From Noviherbaspirillum pedocola (lineage in GTDB: Bacteria > Pseudomonadota > Gammaproteobacteria > Burkholderiales > Burkholderiaceae_D), in the NCBI RefSeq assembly GCF_016632335.1, contig NZ_JAEPBG010000018.1, forward strand, positions 46,244 to 110,243: a stretch of DNA of 64,000 nucleotides, given 5' to 3'. The notes beneath the pieces are model-generated. The model was not told the origin of the DNA, ran no database searches, and saw only the letters and a list, made by a program, of their open reading frames with translations. A program made the position numbers and the translations under genes. Positions 39,918-48,040 of this stretch are shown here, one piece after another (position 1 is the first letter of the stretch; each line of letters starts with the position of its first letter).

Positions 39918-40611
39918 AATCCCGTTTTCCAAAAATTGCGGTGCCGATACGCACCATGGTCGCGCCTTCGGCGATCGCGGCCGCCATGTCGGCCGACATG
40001 CCCATGGACAGCGTGTCGATGGCGATGCCTTGCGCGCGCAGCGCCTCGGCCAGTTCGCGCAGCTGCCGGAATGGCGCGCGCTGCGCCGCCTCATCCTCGG
40101 CCGGCTCGGGAATGGCCATCAGGCCGCGCAGCTTCAGTCCTGGCAGGAGCGCCACCTGCTGCGCGAGCGCAGGGACTTCCTCCGGCGTCGCGCCGCTCTT
40201 GCTGGCTTCGCCGCTGATGTTGACCTGCAGGCAGATGTTCAATGGCGGCAGGTGCGAAGGACGCTGGTCGGACAGCCGCTGCGCGATCTTGAAGCGGTCC
40301 ACCGAATGCACCCAGGCGAAGTGCTCGGCGATCAGGCGGGTCTTGTTGCTCTGGATCGGGCCGATGAAATGCCATTCGGGCTGCAGCTCGGGCGCGATGC
40401 GACCGAGTTCGGCCATCTTGTCCAGCGCTTCCTGCAGATAGTTTTCGCCGAAGGCGGTCTGGCCAGCGGCCATTGCCTCGATCACTGCGTCCGCACCGAA
40501 GGTCTTCGATACCGCCAGCAGCCTGATTTCCCGCGGCTCGCGCCCGGCATTTCGCGCCGCAGCAACGATGGCGCGCGCAACAGCTTGCAAGTTCTCTGCG
40601 ATTGACGACAT
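39907..40611 (-). CDS. yggS: PLP homeostasis protein YggS/PROSC
   Basis: 234 residues from ATG 40611. A PLP-binding single-domain protein of the alanine racemase-like fold that keeps free pyridoxal phosphate in balance. The PLP lysine is in LLAVSKTFGA, with further family motifs FGENYLQEAL, WHFIGPIQSNK, LQVNISGEASKSG, LSMGMSADM and VRIGTAIFG. It is divergent from pilT with a 108-bp gap, a widely conserved arrangement. It forms an operon with proC. Confidence 0.96.
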   Translation of the reverse strand: MSSIAENLQAVARAIVAAARNAGREPREIRLLAVSKTFGADAVIEAMAAGQTAFGENYLQEALDKMAELGRIAPELQPEWHFIGPIQSNKTRLIAEHFAWVHSVDRFKIAQRLSDQRPSHLPPLNICLQVNISGEASKSGATPEEVPALAQQVALLPGLKLRGLMAIPEPAEDEAAQRAPFRQLRELAEALRAQGIAIDTLSMGMSADMAAAIAEGATMVRIGTAIFGKRDYAN

Positions 40612-40719
40612 AATTTGATGTCTTACGGAAACATTTTTACGGTTTCCCGTCTCACTCCCGGCCGATGCGGCCCGGCGATACTTTCCCAACTCTCATGCCT
40701 TGCGGGCCAGCGATTATAA

Positions 40720-41763
40720 ATGGACATCTCCGAACTCCTAGCCTTTGCCGTCAAGAACAAGGCTTCCGATCTGCATCTCTCCGCCGGCCTGCCGCCGATG
40801 ATCCGCGTGCATGGCGATGTGCGCCGCATCAACCTGCCGCCGATGGACCATGCCGAAGTGCACGGCATGATCTACGACATCATGAACGACGGCCAGCGCA
40901 AGGCGTATGAAGAAAACCTGGAATGCGATTTTTCGTTCGCGATTCCGGGCCTGGCGCGCTTCCGTGTGAACGCCTATAACCAGGACCGCGGCGCGGCCGC
41001 CGTGCTGCGCACGATTCCGTCGAAGATCCTGAGCCTGGAGCAGTTGAACGCGCCGAAGATCTTCGCCGAGCTGGCCTTGAAGCCGCGCGGCCTGGTGCTG
41101 GTGACCGGCCCGACCGGCTCGGGCAAGTCGACCACGCTGGCGGCGATGGTCAACCATGTCAATGAAAACGAATACGCGCACATCCTGACCATCGAGGATC
41201 CGATCGAATTCGTGCACGAGTCGCGCAAATGCCTGATCAATCAGCGCGAAGTCGGTCCGCACACCCATTCCTTCTCGAATGCGCTGCGCTCGGCGCTGCG
41301 CGAAGACCCGGACGTGATCCTGGTGGGCGAATTGCGCGACCTGGAAACGATACGCCTGGCGCTGTCCGCAGCCGAGACCGGCCACCTGGTGTTCGGCACG
41401 CTGCATACCTCCTCTGCGGCCAAGACCGTGGACCGCATCATCGATGTCTTCCCGGGCGATGAAAAGGAAATGGTGCGCGCGATGCTGTCGGAATCCTTGC
41501 AGGCGGTGATTTCGCAGTCGCTGTTGAAGACCAAGGATGGTTTGGGCCGTGTCGCAGCGCACGAGATCATGCTCGGCACGCCAGCGATCCGCAACCTGAT
41601 CCGCGAAGCGAAGATCGCGCAGATGTATTCGGCAATCCAGACCGGCGCCAATCTCGGCATGCAAACGCTGGACAGCAATCTGGCCGACCTGGTCAGGCGC
41701 AATGTGATTTCCGCCGCTGCCGCGCGCGCCGCGGCGAAGATGCCGGAAAACTTCCCGGGCTAA
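40720..41763 (+). CDS. pilT: Type IV pilus retraction ATPase PilT
   Basis: A 347-residue hexameric ATPase that depolymerises type IV pili and drives twitching. The N-terminal domain has ASDLHLSAGLPP. Walker A is GPTGSGKSTTL, the Asp box contains ILTIEDPIEF, Walker B is DPDVILVGELRD, and the His box contains TGHLVFGTLHT. The PilT hallmark AIRNLIRE is present near the C-terminus. It is followed after 24 nt by pilU with its own AAGGAG site. Confidence 0.97.
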   Translation: MDISELLAFAVKNKASDLHLSAGLPPMIRVHGDVRRINLPPMDHAEVHGMIYDIMNDGQRKAYEENLECDFSFAIPGLARFRVNAYNQDRGAAAVLRTIPSKILSLEQLNAPKIFAELALKPRGLVLVTGPTGSGKSTTLAAMVNHVNENEYAHILTIEDPIEFVHESRKCLINQREVGPHTHSFSNALRSALREDPDVILVGELRDLETIRLALSAAETGHLVFGTLHTSSAAKTVDRIIDVFPGDEKEMVRAMLSESLQAVISQSLLKTKDGLGRVAAHEIMLGTPAIRNLIREAKIAQMYSAIQTGANLGMQTLDSNLADLVRRNVISAAAARAAAKMPENFPG

Positions 41764-41787
41764 GGTCCGCAACAAGGAGAAGACGCG

Positions 41788-42924
41788 ATGGAACGCGAAC
41801 AGGCAACCCGCTTCATGCATGACCTCTTGCGGCTGATGCTCGGCCGGAACGGCTCGGACCTGTTCATCACGGCAGGCTTTCCGCCGGCCTTCAAGATCGA
41901 CGGCAAGATGACGCCGGTATCAAACCAGCCGCTGTCGCCCGCGCATACGGCGGAGCTGGCGCGGGCGATCATGAACGACAAGCAGGCCGCCGAATTCGAA
42001 GGCACGAAGGAATGCAATTTCGCGATCAGCCCGGCTGGTCTCGGGCGCTTTCGCGTATCGGCCTTCATTCAACAGGGCCGGGTCGGCATGGTGCTGCGGG
42101 TAATCACCACCGACATTCCCCGCTTCGAAGACCTCGGCCTGCCGCCGGCGCTGAAGGACGTCGTGATGACCAAGCGCGGCCTGGCGATCATGGTCGGCGC
42201 GACTGGCTCGGGAAAATCGACCACGCTGGCGGCGATGATCGGTTACCGCAACGAGAACAGCTACGGACACATCATCACCGTCGAGGACCCGGTCGAATAT
42301 GTGCATCCGCACCGCAACTGCATCATCACCCAGCGCGAGATCGGCGTGGACACCGCCGACTGGGGCACGGCGCTGAAGAACACGCTGCGCCAGGCGCCGG
42401 ATGTCATTCTGATCGGCGAGATCCGTGACCGCGAATCGATGGATTATGCGATTGCCTTCGCCGAGACCGGCCACCTGTGCCTGGCGACGATGCATGCCAA
42501 CAATGCAAACCAGGCGCTGGACCGCATCATCAACTTCTTCCCCGAAGAGCGGCGCGCGCAGTTGCTGATGGACTTGTCGCTGAACCTGAAGGCGATGATC
42601 TCGCAGCGGCTCATCCCGCTGAAGGACATCAAGGGCCGCTGCGCCGCAGTCGAGATCATGATCAACTCGCCGCTGATCTCGGATCTGATCTTCAAGGGCA
42701 ATGTGCATGAGATCAAGGAGATCATGAAGAAGTCGCGCGAGCTCGGCATGCAGACCTTCGACCAGGCGCTGTTCGACCTGTATGAAGCCGGCCGCATCAG
42801 CTATGAAGATGCTCTGCGCAACGCCGATTCGGTCAACGACCTGCGCCTGGCCATCAAGCTCAACGGCAAGGAAGCCAAGGAACGCGACCTGTCTTCGGGC
42901 ACCGAACACCTCGGCATCGTTTGA
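41788..42924 (+). CDS. pilU: Type IV pilus PilT-dependent ATPase PilU
   Basis: A 378-residue paralogue of PilT that boosts retraction force. Walker A is GATGSGKSTTL, the Asp box contains ITVEDPVEY, Walker B is APDVILIGEIRD, and the His box contains TGHLCLATMH. The AIRNLIRE element of PilT is replaced by SDLIFKGNVHEIKE, as expected for PilU. A strong terminator follows at once, closing the pilTU operon. Confidence 0.96.
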   Translation: MEREQATRFMHDLLRLMLGRNGSDLFITAGFPPAFKIDGKMTPVSNQPLSPAHTAELARAIMNDKQAAEFEGTKECNFAISPAGLGRFRVSAFIQQGRVGMVLRVITTDIPRFEDLGLPPALKDVVMTKRGLAIMVGATGSGKSTTLAAMIGYRNENSYGHIITVEDPVEYVHPHRNCIITQREIGVDTADWGTALKNTLRQAPDVILIGEIRDRESMDYAIAFAETGHLCLATMHANNANQALDRIINFFPEERRAQLLMDLSLNLKAMISQRLIPLKDIKGRCAAVEIMINSPLISDLIFKGNVHEIKEIMKKSRELGMQTFDQALFDLYEAGRISYEDALRNADSVNDLRLAIKLNGKEAKERDLSSGTEHLGIV

Positions 42925-42930
42925 TGCATG

Positions 42931-42957
42931 CGGCGGCCGCGCGCCGCCGTTTCCTTT
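42931..42957 (+). terminator. Terminator of pilTU
   Basis: A 7-bp perfect GC stem CGGCGGC/GCCGCCG (42931-42937 and 42943-42949) with a 5-nt loop is followed by TTTCCTTT. It starts 7 nt after the pilU stop. Confidence 0.75.
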
Positions 42958-43114
42958 CCCGCCCCTGAGATGGCACAAGTTGAGGCTTGCACTATCTCAA
43001 TCCCACCCCTCTTTCCTCGCCGCATGCTGCGCTTCGCGCATCGGGCACGTCCCTGCGCCAACCCGGCCGACTTCCACGACACGCCGGCATGTACGACTAC
43101 AGAGGAGAGAAAAC

Positions 43115-45181
43115 ATGGCAGATGCTGCCAGCAAAGCAAGCGCCGGGCGCCCGTATCGTCCGAAATTCCAACACCTGGCGAAGGAAAAACCCACAAAGGT
43201 GCCGCCTGACGGCTCGGAAAGCAGCACGAGCGAGTCATCGGTGAATCTGCAGGCCATTCATGCGCAGCATGTGGCCAACGCCGATGACATTGATTGGGAA
43301 GCCCATCCGCGCCTGGAGCGCGTGATGCGCAAGCTGTTCACCAGACTCGCGGATACCACCGAAACCTTGGAGGACATGAAGGAGAAACTGAGCAAGGCCA
43401 AGTCGACAGGTGGCCCGAACACGCTGCACGCACAGCTCTACGCGGATCAGGTGGTGAAGCTGTCGGCCGACCGACGCCGCATGCAGCAGGAAGTCGCCGC
43501 GATCATGACGCTGGCCGACCCGGACGTTACGGGAACCATCCTGGACCGGGTCAAATCGGAAGACACGCGCGAAGCCGAGAATGACTTCAACACCGTGTGG
43601 AAGGATTACCAGCGCACGCAGAAGGCGAGCTGGGCCAAATACGGCTGGACGCTGGCGTCGGGCACCTGCGCCTATGCCATTCCCTTCGGCACCGGAACCA
43701 TGCTGTCCCGCGGCCTGGGCATACCCTGGCTGGTGGCGCCGGTCGCCGGAGCAATGCATACGCTGTTCGAACCCTTCTGGACAGCGATACGGTCGGTGAC
43801 CTGGACCAACCCGTCGGCCGAAGGCGCGCTGCAACGGCAACGCGTACGCGCGCGCGACGTCGGAGACATGTTCCGGCAATGCGCAGGCATGGAGCCGAAA
43901 CTGAAGTTCATCATCCCGGATCCGGATGGCGGAGAGCCGGAAGTGGTGAGCGCGCATGAGTTCCTGCGGCGCGGTAACGACTGGGCGGAATGGGCCGAGA
44001 AACATGGCTGTTCGCCTGAGGCCGATCGATGCGGTTTTTTGAACTGGATCGACAAGGTGGCCTGGGTGCAATGGGCGGACAAGATGCTGACCGACGACAT
44101 GCCATTCTTCGTGTTTACCGTTTTCTACAGCGCCAAGAACAGTGTCGTCGAATTCATGGGCATGGACTTCTACAACCAGCTCGGCCCGGAGCGGCCGATG
44201 TACAACGATACGCAGCACAATATCTGGGTCATACCTCCTAACCCGGTCTACAACGGCAAGGTCACGGGCGCGGACCTTGGCCTGCAGTTCGTTGCCGGCA
44301 TGTTGTCCGGCGCGTTCGCGATGCTGATCTCGCAGGGCCTGCGGCGGTGGCTCGCTTCCCGCACCAATGGGCGGGAAGTCGTCACGAAAAGCCTGCATGT
44401 ATGGGAGCTGGAAGCGCGCTTTCTGCGTTCGTACATCGATGATATCGATAAGGAACTGAACAAGAATAAGACTGCCACGCCGCGCAGCAAGTATCTGCAC
44501 AAGGACAAATACCTGCTCGAACAAAAGCGCAAGGAACTCGTGACGCAGCTGGCGACCGCCCAGGCCAAGACTGGCATCCTCAGCGGTTTCTGGTACGACC
44601 TGAACGTCATGTGGCAAGGCAAGCGCCGCGCGGTCGCCACCGGGCCGGACATTTCCGGCAAGCGGCTCGATACGCTGTGCAGCATGGCCGGACGCATCAC
44701 CAGCCTGGCCTGCGGCGTGGGGATATCCTATCTGGCGGCGCCCTACCAGCGACTCACCGGCGCCCGAATCGATCCGGTTGGCCGGGTGCTGCGGCACATC
44801 GCGCAGCCGCTCGCGCTGGTCGCCTGGCCCGGCTTCAATTCGCGGCTTGAATGGCAAGGCGCATATCGCGTGGCCTTCGGCGCGCTCAAGGGTATGTACA
44901 GCGCCATGGCTGCCTGCTGCTGCGCAGCGGAGGATGACGACGACGCGTACGACGATGACGATGAAGGCGCAGAAGACCATGTCACCACGGTTCCGCGGAC
45001 AACTGCCAGGCGCAATCTCTTCCCCGGCGAAAACGGCCAGCCATCCAACTCATCCGATAGCCGGGCGACAGACAGTCCGTTTAACGACACGCATCACGAT
45101 GAGCGCACGCGGATGGTCAAAAGCGCAAGCCGTGCCGCTAACCCGTCCCGGCTCATCGATGCGGACGACAGCGAAAGCTGA
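43115..45181 (+). CDS. Putative type III secreted hydrophobic protein, paralogue 1 of 3
   Basis: 688 residues from ATG 43115 with an excellent ribosome site (AGAGGAGA). No recognised family. A polar, Ser-rich N-terminus (1-50) is followed by a helical, coiled-coil-like stretch (60-170) and a hydrophobic hairpin-like core (177-230: WTLASG at 178-183, FGTGT at 191-195, EPFWTAIRSVTW at 219-230). DDMPFF lies at 327-332, a second hydrophobic stretch (LQFVAGMLSGAFAML) near 390-405, a lysine-rich helix (430-490), SGKRLDT at 514-520, and FNSRLEW with YRVAFGAL at 574-591. The end is a Cys cluster (CCC), a run of acidic residues (604-620) and a disordered tail. These motifs recur in the same order in the next two large genes. 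There is no signal peptide. With a CesT chaperone gene downstream, I infer a secreted and perhaps membrane-inserting effector or translocator. Confidence 0.75.
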   Translation: MADAASKASAGRPYRPKFQHLAKEKPTKVPPDGSESSTSESSVNLQAIHAQHVANADDIDWEAHPRLERVMRKLFTRLADTTETLEDMKEKLSKAKSTGGPNTLHAQLYADQVVKLSADRRRMQQEVAAIMTLADPDVTGTILDRVKSEDTREAENDFNTVWKDYQRTQKASWAKYGWTLASGTCAYAIPFGTGTMLSRGLGIPWLVAPVAGAMHTLFEPFWTAIRSVTWTNPSAEGALQRQRVRARDVGDMFRQCAGMEPKLKFIIPDPDGGEPEVVSAHEFLRRGNDWAEWAEKHGCSPEADRCGFLNWIDKVAWVQWADKMLTDDMPFFVFTVFYSAKNSVVEFMGMDFYNQLGPERPMYNDTQHNIWVIPPNPVYNGKVTGADLGLQFVAGMLSGAFAMLISQGLRRWLASRTNGREVVTKSLHVWELEARFLRSYIDDIDKELNKNKTATPRSKYLHKDKYLLEQKRKELVTQLATAQAKTGILSGFWYDLNVMWQGKRRAVATGPDISGKRLDTLCSMAGRITSLACGVGISYLAAPYQRLTGARIDPVGRVLRHIAQPLALVAWPGFNSRLEWQGAYRVAFGALKGMYSAMAACCCAAEDDDDAYDDDDEGAEDHVTTVPRTTARRNLFPGENGQPSNSSDSRATDSPFNDTHHDERTRMVKSASRAANPSRLIDADDSES

Positions 45182-45236
45182 GGTGCGGCGGGAAGAATCG
45201 CCCAGGAACTGACCACAGGCCCGCGTTACTCAGGCT

Positions 45237-45301
45237 GGCGATCAGATTTTGGGCGTGCAATGCGGTCCGGTTGCATGCGTCCCGTATCAGGTCTGATCGC
45301 C
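45237..45301. repeat. 10-bp inverted repeat upstream of the chaperone gene
   Basis: GGCGATCAGA (45237-45246) and TCTGATCGCC (45292-45301) are perfect reverse complements 45 nt apart, in the 237-bp gap between paralogue 1 and the chaperone gene. This could be a regulatory site or a long-range RNA hairpin. No convincing promoter hexamers were found. Confidence 0.5.
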
Positions 45302-45418
45302 TTCATTTCGTCTTTTCGCCCGCAACGCAACGAGTCTGGCGGGCGAAGGATATTCCTCGCTGTTGTTATTGCCCGGCTCGTCCGCTTCGGTGGGCCGTGG
45401 CTTCTCCACCGACCACCG

Positions 45419-45889
45419 ATGACGGAAACCGAATTCAAGAACCTGTGCCGACAGTTGTCGCAGTCCCTCGGCCAGGCCGATTGCGAGTCGCTCGGCACCA
45501 GCGGGCGCGTACAGATCGACGGCATCGATCTCGCGCTTTTCTTCGATGAGCAGGACAGCCCGGACGTGCTCTACTGCTATGTCGACATGGGGCCGATTCC
45601 CGAAGAATCGCGCCTTTCCGCCTGGGAGCAGCTGCTGGTGATGAACCTGCTTTCCGGCGCCAAGACCAATGGCGTCTACTCGCTGGATCCGGCCAGTGGC
45701 CATGGCTTGTTCGTCGTGCATTTCATGCTGCCGGAGAAAATCGAGCCGGAAACCTTGGCTGCGGCATTCCGCATCTATGCACAGCAGGCCAAGGCATTCC
45801 AGGCGTCGCTGCAGGAAGACGCGGACGGTGGTGGCATGGCAGGCGCGGCGGTGAGCGAGCGTGCGCAGTTCTTCAACGGTATGGCGTAA
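45419..45889 (+). CDS. CesT-family type III secretion chaperone
   Basis: A 156-residue small acidic protein with the CesT/SycE layout: an N-terminal amphipathic helix (FKNLCRQLSQSLG), strands with GIDLALFFDEQD and LYCYVDMGPIP, a central helix EQLLVMNLLSGAKT, then GVYSLDPASGHGLFVVHFML and a second helix (ETLAAAFRIYAQQAKAFQASL). Such proteins dimerise and hold the N-terminal part of type III substrates unfolded before secretion. Its stop is 10 nt before the start of paralogue 2, whose AAGGAG overlaps the chaperone stop, the usual chaperone-substrate arrangement. The start ATG 45419 is chosen by family length, as the ribosome site is weak. No type III apparatus gene is in the window. Confidence 0.85.
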   Translation: MTETEFKNLCRQLSQSLGQADCESLGTSGRVQIDGIDLALFFDEQDSPDVLYCYVDMGPIPEESRLSAWEQLLVMNLLSGAKTNGVYSLDPASGHGLFVVHFMLPEKIEPETLAAAFRIYAQQAKAFQASLQEDADGGGMAGAAVSERAQFFNGMA

Positions 45890-45899
45890 GGAGCGGATC

Positions 45900-47756
45900 G
45901 TGGATGCTTCTCCAGTCGGATCTCCGGTCAAACGGCGCCACGGCGCATCGCCAGACGGGTATGCGAGTCGTGCCAATGCGGATTCATCGACCGAAACGCG
46001 CAAGCGCGGGGCCGATGAAACCAACGGTAAAACCTCCCCGTATCACAAGGCCAAGTTCAAAACGCCGAGCCGCACGCCACTCATCGACATGGAGCGCGCG
46101 GACCCGAGCATGCATGCGCCATTCGCTGAGGGCATGCGTGATCCGCTGTCAATCAAGCGGCTGAAGAAGCTGAAAACGGTTTTCCATTTCGGCAATGAGC
46201 AGGCAAGCAAGGAGCTCGCGCGCACGACGCAAGAGCTCGACACGCTGTCAGAGCGCCTGCTGCACCTGGAACAGGAACTCAAGCGCAAAGCCCCGAAGAG
46301 CATGTCAAGCAAAGGAACGAGGGAGTTTCTGCTGGAGGATGTCGATGACGACCCTCTGGAAGTGACGGCACTCAAGAAAGCGATAGCAACACTCGGGGAC
46401 GAGATCGAAACGACGCAGGCGAAGCTGGAATCCATTCAAGCCCGACTCGACCGTCACGCCGAAATGAGCGACCCGGCCATCCTGCTGGACTCGGTGCATA
46501 CGAACGAGACGATGGCCAAATGGCATGCCTTTGTTCAGGCCTGGAATGCCGAGCAGGATTACTACCTCAAGCCGGGAGAAGCGGGCCGCGTCACCAAGCA
46601 TCTATGGACACTGGCTTCCGGCCTCGGCGGCTACTGGCTCTGCTTCGGCCCGGGCACCGTGGTTGGAACACTGTATGGACCAGCGGCCGGCGCGGCGCTG
46701 ACCGCGCTGACCGGTGCGCCCCTGGCCGGCTATGCGGCGGAGCTGCTGCTGGGGCCGCTGGTGTCGACCATATCGTGGACCGTGTGCGAGCCGCTCCTGG
46801 CAATGATCCGCGCGACCTCGTGGGGCAATACAACGCTGGAAAGCTACAACGAATACGAACGATTGCGCGCACGCGCATGGCGCGAAGCGATCGATGGCAC
46901 CAGCGCACTCGAGTGCAACAGAAAGTTTGAATGGCCGGATGCCGCCAGCGGTAAAACGCTGAGGCTGAACGCGGCGGAATACCTGGAAAGGAAAGGAACG
47001 AGCCTGAGCGCACTGTATGTAGCGAAGATGGGCGACAGCGATATTCCCTACGGTATTTACGCCATCTCCAATAGCATCCGCAATTGCATGCCCGACATGC
47101 TCGGCGAATCGACGCTATACCAGAGCCTGGGCTACAACCTTGGCAGCCGGCTGCTGGCCGGTACCGTCGCCGGCCCGCTCACGGCCGAAGCCATACAGTT
47201 GACGCGCGCCTGGCGCGGTACGGGCAAGGAAACGGTGACGATGTCCCGCGCTACCTGGCATTTGCTCGCCGGCTATCTGGAATCGCTGCGCAATAACTGC
47301 GATGACAGGATTTCCAAGGAAAAGGAACCGATGCGCAAGGAGCGCCTGCAGCAGGTGCGCGACGCGGTGCTGGCAATGCTGTACAAGGCGCGGCAAAAGT
47401 CCGGGGGCTTCTCATCGATTTCCTATGAACTGGAAACGCTCTGGCAGAAAAAGCGCGAAGCGGTCGGCGTGGACGTCGAAGCGCCGGGCAAGCGGCTCAA
47501 CACGATTGCCACTGCCATCGGCAAGTTCACATCCCAGGTGCCGGGCGCTCTGGCTGCCGGGCTGGCAAAGCCTTTCATCGCCTCGGGCGCGTTGGCATGG
47601 CGTACTGCGGCAAGCATCGCCGCGCCAAGCGCACAAATCTATGCAGGCTTCATCTTTCGAAGGGAAGCGGAGTTCGGCGCCCGCGTTGCATTTGGCGCGC
47701 TGGCCGGACTGCGCAATCGCATTCTCCGCTGCTGCCCCAGTGAAGAAGAGCAATGA
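45900..47756 (+). CDS. Putative type III secreted hydrophobic protein, paralogue 2 of 3
   Basis: 618 residues from GTG 45900, fixed by AAGGAG 7 nt upstream. No recognised family. The N-terminal 60 residues are polar and Ser/Thr/Pro/Lys-rich (a plausible secretion and chaperone-binding region). A coiled-coil region spans about 95-190. The hydrophobic core 236-308 carries WTLASG (236-241), FGPGT (249-253), an Ala/Gly/Leu-rich membrane-like stretch (260-295) and CEPLLAMIRATSW (296-308). SDIPYG is at 380-385, a lysine-rich helix at 470-500, PGKRLNT at 529-535, and FRREAEFGARVAFGAL at 586-601 before a short CC-acid tail. All five motifs match paralogues 1 and 3 in order. Being 10 nt from the CesT gene, it is the best candidate for the cognate cargo. 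The acidic tail of paralogue 1 is missing here. Confidence 0.75.
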   Translation: MDASPVGSPVKRRHGASPDGYASRANADSSTETRKRGADETNGKTSPYHKAKFKTPSRTPLIDMERADPSMHAPFAEGMRDPLSIKRLKKLKTVFHFGNEQASKELARTTQELDTLSERLLHLEQELKRKAPKSMSSKGTREFLLEDVDDDPLEVTALKKAIATLGDEIETTQAKLESIQARLDRHAEMSDPAILLDSVHTNETMAKWHAFVQAWNAEQDYYLKPGEAGRVTKHLWTLASGLGGYWLCFGPGTVVGTLYGPAAGAALTALTGAPLAGYAAELLLGPLVSTISWTVCEPLLAMIRATSWGNTTLESYNEYERLRARAWREAIDGTSALECNRKFEWPDAASGKTLRLNAAEYLERKGTSLSALYVAKMGDSDIPYGIYAISNSIRNCMPDMLGESTLYQSLGYNLGSRLLAGTVAGPLTAEAIQLTRAWRGTGKETVTMSRATWHLLAGYLESLRNNCDDRISKEKEPMRKERLQQVRDAVLAMLYKARQKSGGFSSISYELETLWQKKREAVGVDVEAPGKRLNTIATAIGKFTSQVPGALAAGLAKPFIASGALAWRTAASIAAPSAQIYAGFIFRREAEFGARVAFGALAGLRNRILRCCPSEEEQ

Positions 47757-47856
47757 TGTGCGCGCTTTTGGCGCTGCTTTCCCCGCACAGCTCGGGAACG
47801 ACAATGTAAAAATCGTTACATAGCCGTCGTTCTCATCCGGAACAATTCACTCACCA

Positions 47857-47880
47857 TGTTCAGCCACACCAGGCTGAACA
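47857..47880. repeat. 9-bp hairpin between paralogues 2 and 3
   Basis: TGTTCAGCC (47857-47865) and GGCTGAACA (47872-47880) form a perfect stem around a 6-nt loop, 101 nt after paralogue 2 and 161 nt before paralogue 3. There is no T-tract. It may be an operator, processing site or weak terminator. Confidence 0.55.
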
Positions 47881-48040
47881 GTTCGCGGCACATCCCACAG
47901 CCGATATCTTCGTCACATACGACCCGCCTGCTGACCTTGTCGACGGTGGTCCGTATGGGCGTTTTCCATCCGTACATTTGCCCATGCGGCGTCAGGAGCC
48001 ATGCCGACGCCGCTGTATGGGCTTTGGCTATAGGTAAATC

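Noticed and set aside
40714..40719. TATAAA directly before the pilT start
   Set aside because: A -10 box there would start transcription inside the gene, and no -35 element fits.
42970..43000. TGGCAC...TTGCA resembling a sigma-54 promoter before paralogue 1
   Set aside because: The distance between the GG and GC elements is about 15 nt, not the required 10.
47882..47912. TTCG...TTCG pair upstream of paralogue 3 resembling an hrpII/PIP box
   Set aside because: The spacing is 23 nt instead of 15-16, and no such box was seen upstream of 43115 or 45419.
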